Shown in pieces: positions 27,696 through 31,797 of a DNA stretch of 31,797 nucleotides. Below the pieces are notes generated by a model, which saw nothing but the letters and a program-made list of their open reading frames with translations, did no database searches and was not told the origin of the DNA. The DNA comes from LMUY01 sp964657445 (GTDB lineage Bacteria > Pseudomonadota > Alphaproteobacteria > Acetobacterales > Acetobacteraceae), in assembly GCA_964657445.1 (NCBI GenBank), contig CAZZVB010000021.1, positions 1-31,797 on the forward strand, read 5' to 3'. The translations under genes were made by a program, and so were the position numbers. Position 1 is the first letter of the stretch. Each line of letters begins with the position of its first letter.

Positions 27696-27703
27696 CCCCT
27701 CCC
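27696..27703 (-). promoter_or_regulatory. Ribosome binding site of pyrC inside palindromic repeat
   Basis: GGGAGGGG on the minus strand, ending six bases before ATG 27689. It is one arm of the repeat copy 4, so the hairpin could hide the site in the mRNA. Confidence 0.6.
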
Positions 27704-27728
27704 TTTGGGAGAGGGCCGTGGTGAGGGG
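27696..27728. repeat. Palindromic repeat, copy 4
   Basis: CCCCTCCC (27696-27703), TTT, GGGAGAGGG (27707-27715), then CCGTGGTGAGGGG to 27728. The left arm has lost one base compared with copies 1 and 3. It fills most of the 51-base gap between pyrB and pyrC. Confidence 0.75.
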
Positions 27729-27740
27729 TGGTGCCCCACG

Positions 27741-28676
27741 TCAAACATTCCGCCGCGCCCGTCGCGACAGCACGTCCAGCACGGCCATCCGCACGGCCAC
27801 GCCCATCTCCACCTGCTCGCGGATCAGCGACCGCACCGGGTCATCGGCCACCGCGCTATCGATCTCCACGCCACGGTTCATCGGGCCGGGATGCATGACC
27901 AGCGCGTCGGGCGCAGCCTTTGCCAGCCGCGCGACGTCCAGGCCGAAGAAACGGAAATACTCACGCGCGGAGGGCACCAGCCCGCCCACCATCCGCTCCT
28001 TCTGCAAGCGCAGCATCATGACGATGTCCGCGCCGGCCAGGCCCTCGTCCATGTCATGGAACACCGTCACGCCGAGGCGGCCGGCTTCCGAGGGGATCAA
28101 CGTCGGCGGGCCGACAACGCGGACCTGGCTGCCCATGGTGGTCAGCAGGTGGATGTTCGATCGCGCCACGCGCGAATGCAGAATGTCGCCGCAGATCGCC
28201 ACCGTCAGCCCTTGCAGCCGGCCTTTGCGGCGCCGGATGGTCAGCGCGTCCAGCAGCGCCTGGGTCGGGTGTTCATGCAGCCCGTCGCCGGCGTTGATCA
28301 CCGCGGCATCCACCTTCTGCGCCAGCAGGGACGGCGCGCCCGACTGGTCGTGACGCACCACCAGCAGGTCGCACTGCATGGCGTTCAGCGTGCCGGCGGT
28401 GTCCAGCAGCGTCTCGCCCTTGTTCACCGACGACGACGACACCGACATGTTGATCACGTCTGCCCCGAGGCGCTTGCCGGCGAGTTCGAACGACGTCCGC
28501 GTGCGTGTGCTGTCCTCGAAGAACAGGTTGATCAGCGTGCGGCCGCGCAGCAGGTCCCGCTGCGTCTTGCCGGACCGGTTGAGCAGTACGTAGCTCTCGG
28601 CCAGGTCCAGAAGATGAGCGATCTGAGGCGGGTGCAGGCCTTCGATGGCAAGCAGGTGGCGGCTGGGCAGGTTCAC
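27741..28676 (-). CDS. pyrB: Aspartate carbamoyltransferase catalytic subunit, GTG start
   Basis: Catalyses carbamoyl phosphate plus aspartate to carbamoyl aspartate, the committed step of pyrimidine synthesis. Carbamoyl phosphate site STRTRTSFE from residue 56, SSSSVNKGE with Lys86, HEHPTQALLD at 134-143, and the aspartate-side HPGPMNRGVEI. 311 residues. GTG 28676 overlaps the gltX stop (GTGA). No pyrI regulatory gene is near; the pairing with a dihydroorotase-like gene downstream resembles the class A pyrBC' arrangement in which the two proteins form one complex (family knowledge; not shown here). Confidence 0.97.
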   Translation of the reverse strand: MNLPSRHLLAIEGLHPPQIAHLLDLAESYVLLNRSGKTQRDLLRGRTLINLFFEDSTRTRTSFELAGKRLGADVINMSVSSSSVNKGETLLDTAGTLNAMQCDLLVVRHDQSGAPSLLAQKVDAAVINAGDGLHEHPTQALLDALTIRRRKGRLQGLTVAICGDILHSRVARSNIHLLTTMGSQVRVVGPPTLIPSEAGRLGVTVFHDMDEGLAGADIVMMLRLQKERMVGGLVPSAREYFRFFGLDVARLAKAAPDALVMHPGPMNRGVEIDSAVADDPVRSLIREQVEMGVAVRMAVLDVLSRRARRNV

Positions 28677-30067
28677 GCGGCCGCTGCCTGCAACCGTGCC
28701 AGCGCTTCGTCCCGGCCCAATGCGGCCAAGGTCACGTCAATGCCCGGGCTGGTCGTCGTGCCGGTCAACGCGGCCCGGACGGCTTGCGCGACCTGGCCCA
28801 GTTTCTTGCCATGCCGCTCGGCGTAGCCGCGGATCGCCCCGTCGAGCGAAGGCGCCGTGAAATCGGTTGCCGCAAGGTCCTGGGCAATGTCGCGTAGCAT
28901 CGGCTTTGCCTCCGGCGTCAGCAGCGCCGCGGCCTTGGCATCGAACTCCAGTGGGATGGTGCGGGCCAAGAACGCCGCACTATCGGTGAGTTCGATCAGC
29001 GTTTTCGCACGCTCCTTCAAACCTGGCATCAAAACGCGGATTGCCGCCGCTGCCTGCGCGCCCGGCAAGCCCCGGGCTTCCAGCCGCTCCACCACATCCC
29101 GCGTCAGCCGGTCGTCATCGGCGCCGCGCATCCAGATGCCGTTCACGCTGTCGAGCTTCTTGTAGTCCATCCGGCTCGGTGCCCGCCCGACGCCGCTGAG
29201 GTCGAACAGGCGGATCTGCTCGGCGCGGTCCAGGATCTCGGCATCGCCATGCGCCCAGCCGAGCCGCAGCAGGTAGTTGCACAGCGCCTCGGGCAGATAT
29301 CCCGCATCCCGAAAGTCGGTGACCGAGGCAGCGCCGTGCCGCTTGGACAGCTTGGCTCCGTCGGCGCCATGGATCAGCGGGATGTGGGCGAAGCGCGGCA
29401 CATCCCAGCCATTGGCAAGATAGACCTGCACTTGCCTGAACGTGTTGGTCAGGTGGTCGTCGCCGCGGATCACGTCGGTGATGCCCATGTCGTGGTCATC
29501 CACCACCACGGCGTGCTGGTACGTCGGCGTGCCATCGCTGCGCAGGATGATCATGTCATCCAATTCGATGTTGCCGACCCGCACCGTACCTTGGACATGG
29601 TCCTCCACCGCCGTCTCACCCTCACGCGGGGCGCGCAGGCGGATCACGTAGGGCGCGTCCGGGGCATCCGTGCGATCCCGCCAGGGACTATCGAACCGCA
29701 GCGGGCGATTCTCGGCCCGCGCCTGCTCCCGCGCGGCTGCAATCTCCTCCTGGGTGGACCAGCAGCGATAGGCATGACCGCTCGCCAGCATCGCGTGGGC
29801 GACCTCCGCATGGCGGGCGGCTCGGGTGGATTGATACACCTCCGGCTCGTCCCGCTCGAGCCCGAGCCAGTCGAGGCTGTCCAGGATCGCGTCCTTGAAC
29901 GCGGTGGTGGAACGCGCGCGGTCGGTGTCTTCCACACGCAACAGGAACTGGCCGCCGTGATGGCGGGAGAACAGGTAGTTGAACAGCGCCGTGCGGGCGC
30001 CGCCAATGTGCAGCAGCCCGGTGGGCGAGGGCGCGAAGCGGGTACGGACCGTCATAGCCTGGGCCAT
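28673..30067 (-). CDS. gltX: Glutamate--tRNA ligase
   Basis: Class I aminoacyl-tRNA synthetase that charges tRNA-Glu. HIGH-type motif HIGG at 20-23 in FAPSPTGLLHIGG, KMSKS-type motif KLSKR at 239-243, and the GluRS segments RVEDTDRAR (44-52) and GDDHLTNTFRQVQ. The C-terminal anticodon-binding domain is helical (about 320-464). 464 residues. ATG 30067 has the site AAGGGAG nine bases upstream; ATG 30055 would give the tighter MTVRTRFAP start. Alphaproteobacteria often have two gltX copies and a non-discriminating enzyme; which type this is cannot be told. It is first of the eight-gene minus-strand run. Confidence 0.96.
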   Translation of the reverse strand: MAQAMTVRTRFAPSPTGLLHIGGARTALFNYLFSRHHGGQFLLRVEDTDRARSTTAFKDAILDSLDWLGLERDEPEVYQSTRAARHAEVAHAMLASGHAYRCWSTQEEIAAAREQARAENRPLRFDSPWRDRTDAPDAPYVIRLRAPREGETAVEDHVQGTVRVGNIELDDMIILRSDGTPTYQHAVVVDDHDMGITDVIRGDDHLTNTFRQVQVYLANGWDVPRFAHIPLIHGADGAKLSKRHGAASVTDFRDAGYLPEALCNYLLRLGWAHGDAEILDRAEQIRLFDLSGVGRAPSRMDYKKLDSVNGIWMRGADDDRLTRDVVERLEARGLPGAQAAAAIRVLMPGLKERAKTLIELTDSAAFLARTIPLEFDAKAAALLTPEAKPMLRDIAQDLAATDFTAPSLDGAIRGYAERHGKKLGQVAQAVRAALTGTTTSPGIDVTLAALGRDEALARLQAAAA

Positions 30068-30076
30068 AGCACGCGA

Positions 30077-30083
30077 CTCCCTT
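30077..30083 (-). promoter_or_regulatory. Ribosome binding site that decides the gltX start
   Basis: AAGGGAG on the minus strand, nine bases before ATG 30067 and 21 before ATG 30055, which favours the upstream start. Confidence 0.6.
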
Positions 30084-30085
30084 GC

Positions 30086-31797
30086 ATGGGGAGAGTGGCC
30101 GGGGTCGCGGATGACCGCTATCGTATGCTGGTGAACGCCGCCGTGTCCGCCATCCGCGCTGCCATCGTGCCGTTCCGGGGCGGCTGGTTGCTGGCCTGGG
30201 TGGAGGCGGAAAGCGGCCGCTTCATGCCCTGGCTGGCCGTGTTCATGGGCCTGGGCGTGCTGGCCTACTTCAATCTGGGAGCGGAGCCGCCAGGCTATGC
30301 CGGGCCGGTGCTGCTGGGCGGCGGGGTGCTGCTGTGCGGACTGTGCTGGCGGATGCTGGCAGGGCGCATGGCTGCCATGGCGCTGTTGTGGACCGCTCTG
30401 GGCTTTGCCTCCGCCCAGTTGGCGACGGTCCGCGCGCCGCCGCCGCTTGTCCCGCCCCGTACCGCCACGATCGTGACCGGAACGGTCGAAGCGGTTGACC
30501 GGCTGCCGGAGGGGTGGCGCGTCACCCTGGCCGAGCCGCGGCTGGACGACGGTCCGCCGCTCACCCGGCGCGTGCATGTGCGGTTGCGCAAGACTGACAC
30601 GGTTCCGCCCGTGGCAGGCGACCAGGTGCGTGTGCGCACCGTGCTCCGCCCGCCCGCGCCACCCGCCTATCCTGGCGGCTGGGACTTGCAACGCGACGCC
30701 TTCTTCGACGGGCTCGGCGCATCAGGCATGGCGCTCGGTTCGATCGAGGTGCTGTCGGCGGCGGCTCCGTCCGCGGCGATACAATGGCTGAACGGCCTGC
30801 GGGAGGCAGTGGCCGCCCGCTTCATCGCCGGGTTGCCCGGGCCAGGGGGCGCTGTGGCGGCGACGATGCTGACCGGGTTGGGCGGCGCCATTCCCCCAGC
30901 CGACCGCGCGGCGTTCCGCGACTCCGGGCTGGCGCACCTGCTGGCCGTGGCGGGGTTGCACATCGGCATCGTCATGGGCCTGGTGATGGGCGCGGTGCGG
31001 TTTGGCCTGGCCCTCTGGGAACGCGCGGCATTGCGCTGGCCCTGCAAGCAGATCGCCGCGGTCGCAGCCCTGGCGGCCGGCGCTTGCTACGTGTTGCTGA
31101 CCGGGATGCACGTGCCTGTGCTGCGATCCTTCGCGATGGCCTCGCTGGTGACGCTGGGCGTGGCGACCGGGCGCCGGGCGATCTCGATGCGCGGGCTGGC
31201 GCTTGCCGCGATGACGCTGATGCTCACCGCGCCAGCCGAAGTGCTCGGTGTCTCGTTCCAGATGAGCTTCTTTGCCGTACTGGCCCTGATCGCGGGGTAT
31301 GAGGCGCTGCGCCCCGTATTGTCCCGGCTATACCGGCGGCGATGGTTGCATCATCTGGCGACGTTGGCCCTCACCAGCCTGCTTGCCGGCGCCGCGTCCG
31401 CCCCGTTCGGCGCGTTCCATTTCGGCCGGGTGCAAGCCTATTTCATCATCGCCAACCTGGTGGCGGTGCCGCTCACCGCCGCGGCGGTCATGCCAGCGGG
31501 GTTGCTCGCCCTGGTTCTGATGCCGTTCGGGCTGGAAGCGCTTGTGCTGGCGCCCATGGGCTGGGCATTGGCCGTGATCCTTTGGATCGCCCACGCCGTG
31601 TCTGACTGGCCGGCGGCCACGGTCGGCGTGCCGCACATGCCCGCCTGGGGCCTGGCGGTTGTGGCGCTCGGGCTCGCCTGGCTCGGGCTGTGGCGATCGC
31701 GGCTGCGGCTGGCGGGTGTGCCGGTGATCGCAGCCGGGCTCTGTGCCGGATGGCTGAACCCGCCGGCCGACCTGCTGGTTTCGCCGGATGCGCGCCT
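30086..31797 (+). CDS. comEC: ComEC/Rec2 DNA internalization protein, 3' end outside window
   Basis: Membrane channel for single-stranded DNA in natural transformation. The frame is open from 30086 to the window end: 570 codons with no stop. Hydrophobic segments near 47-110 lead to the DUF4131 OB-like region (to about 220), then the Competence core with FRDSGLAHLLAVAGLHIGIV (from 277), the family signature, and a series of membrane helices such as FQMSFFAVLALIAGY. The metallo-beta-lactamase part found in many ComEC proteins would lie beyond the window. ATG 30086 leaves only 18 bases to the divergent gltX start and has no ribosome site; ATG 30125 is equally possible and would leave 57. Confidence 0.92.
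   Translation, partial: MGRVAGVADDRYRMLVNAAVSAIRAAIVPFRGGWLLAWVEAESGRFMPWLAVFMGLGVLAYFNLGAEPPGYAGPVLLGGGVLLCGLCWRMLAGRMAAMALLWTALGFASAQLATVRAPPPLVPPRTATIVTGTVEAVDRLPEGWRVTLAEPRLDDGPPLTRRVHVRLRKTDTVPPVAGDQVRVRTVLRPPAPPAYPGGWDLQRDAFFDGLGASGMALGSIEVLSAAAPSAAIQWLNGLREAVAARFIAGLPGPGGAVAATMLTGLGGAIPPADRAAFRDSGLAHLLAVAGLHIGIVMGLVMGAVRFGLALWERAALRWPCKQIAAVAALAAGACYVLLTGMHVPVLRSFAMASLVTLGVATGRRAISMRGLALAAMTLMLTAPAEVLGVSFQMSFFAVLALIAGYEALRPVLSRLYRRRWLHHLATLALTSLLAGAASAPFGAFHFGRVQAYFIIANLVAVPLTAAAVMPAGLLALVLMPFGLEALVLAPMGWALAVILWIAHAVSDWPAATVGVPHMPAWGLAVVALGLAWLGLWRSRLRLAGVPVIAAGLCAGWLNPPADLLVSPDAR

Noticed and set aside
30068..30691. Upstream extension of the gltX frame
   Set aside because: It is antisense to comEC, and the synthetase fold begins directly at FAPSPTG.

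Overview
The window is a gene-dense, GC-rich, housekeeping stretch of a chromosome. The gene order (yidC-yihA-argB; nrdR-ribD-ribE-ribB-ribH-nusB-thiL; gltX next to comEC) and the protein sequences point to an alphaproteobacterium. Acetobacteraceae/Rhodospirillales is my best guess. That placement is inference from gene order and sequence style; no database search was run. I see no rRNA, tRNA, CRISPR array, prophage, transposase gene or toxin-antitoxin pair. No gap between genes exceeds about 150 bases.

Layout: (1) 1-2846, plus strand: the 3' part of yidC (cut by the window start), yihA/engB and argB. (2) 2886-7161, minus strand: an envelope cluster read as envC-like LytM factor, ctpA protease, divergent polysaccharide deacetylase, rppH. 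(3) 7311-14871, minus strand: glyA, then a tightly overlapping run nrdR-ribD-ribE-ribB-ribH-nusB-thiL-D-2-hydroxyacid dehydrogenase. It makes riboflavin precursors and links them to transcription antitermination, thiamine phosphate activation and ribonucleotide reductase control. (4) 14953-18220: an amino-acid permease (+), a secreted dienelactone-hydrolase-like protein (-) whose 3' end overlaps it, and hemB (+). (5) 18353-30067, minus strand: an eight-gene run gltX-pyrB-pyrC-plsY-dprA-topA-rnr-S41 peptidase, with five of the seven junctions overlapping or only 1 nt apart. (6) 30086-31797, plus strand: the 5' part of comEC, divergent from gltX and cut by the window end.

Many junctions are ATGA, GTGA or TGATG overlaps, so translational coupling is likely throughout. 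Several coupled genes lack an ATG start (GTG for pyrB, plsY and the second S41 peptidase; TTG for rnr). thiL has no ATG, GTG or TTG at the position its conserved N-terminus demands; a CTG fits best.

Between genes lies a small family of palindromic repeats built on CCCTCTCCC/GGGAGAGGG (four copies), plus one larger inverted-repeat element at 7156-7297. Three of these sit directly upstream of a start codon (thiL, pyrC, envC-like) and appear to supply or abut its ribosome binding site.

No wholly new system stands out. The best leads are the thiL start, degenerate enzyme domains (RibB C-terminal domain, PyrC without its HxH metal motif, LytM factor, polysaccharide deacetylase relative), the repeats that supply translation signals, and an S41 peptidase coupled to RNase R.
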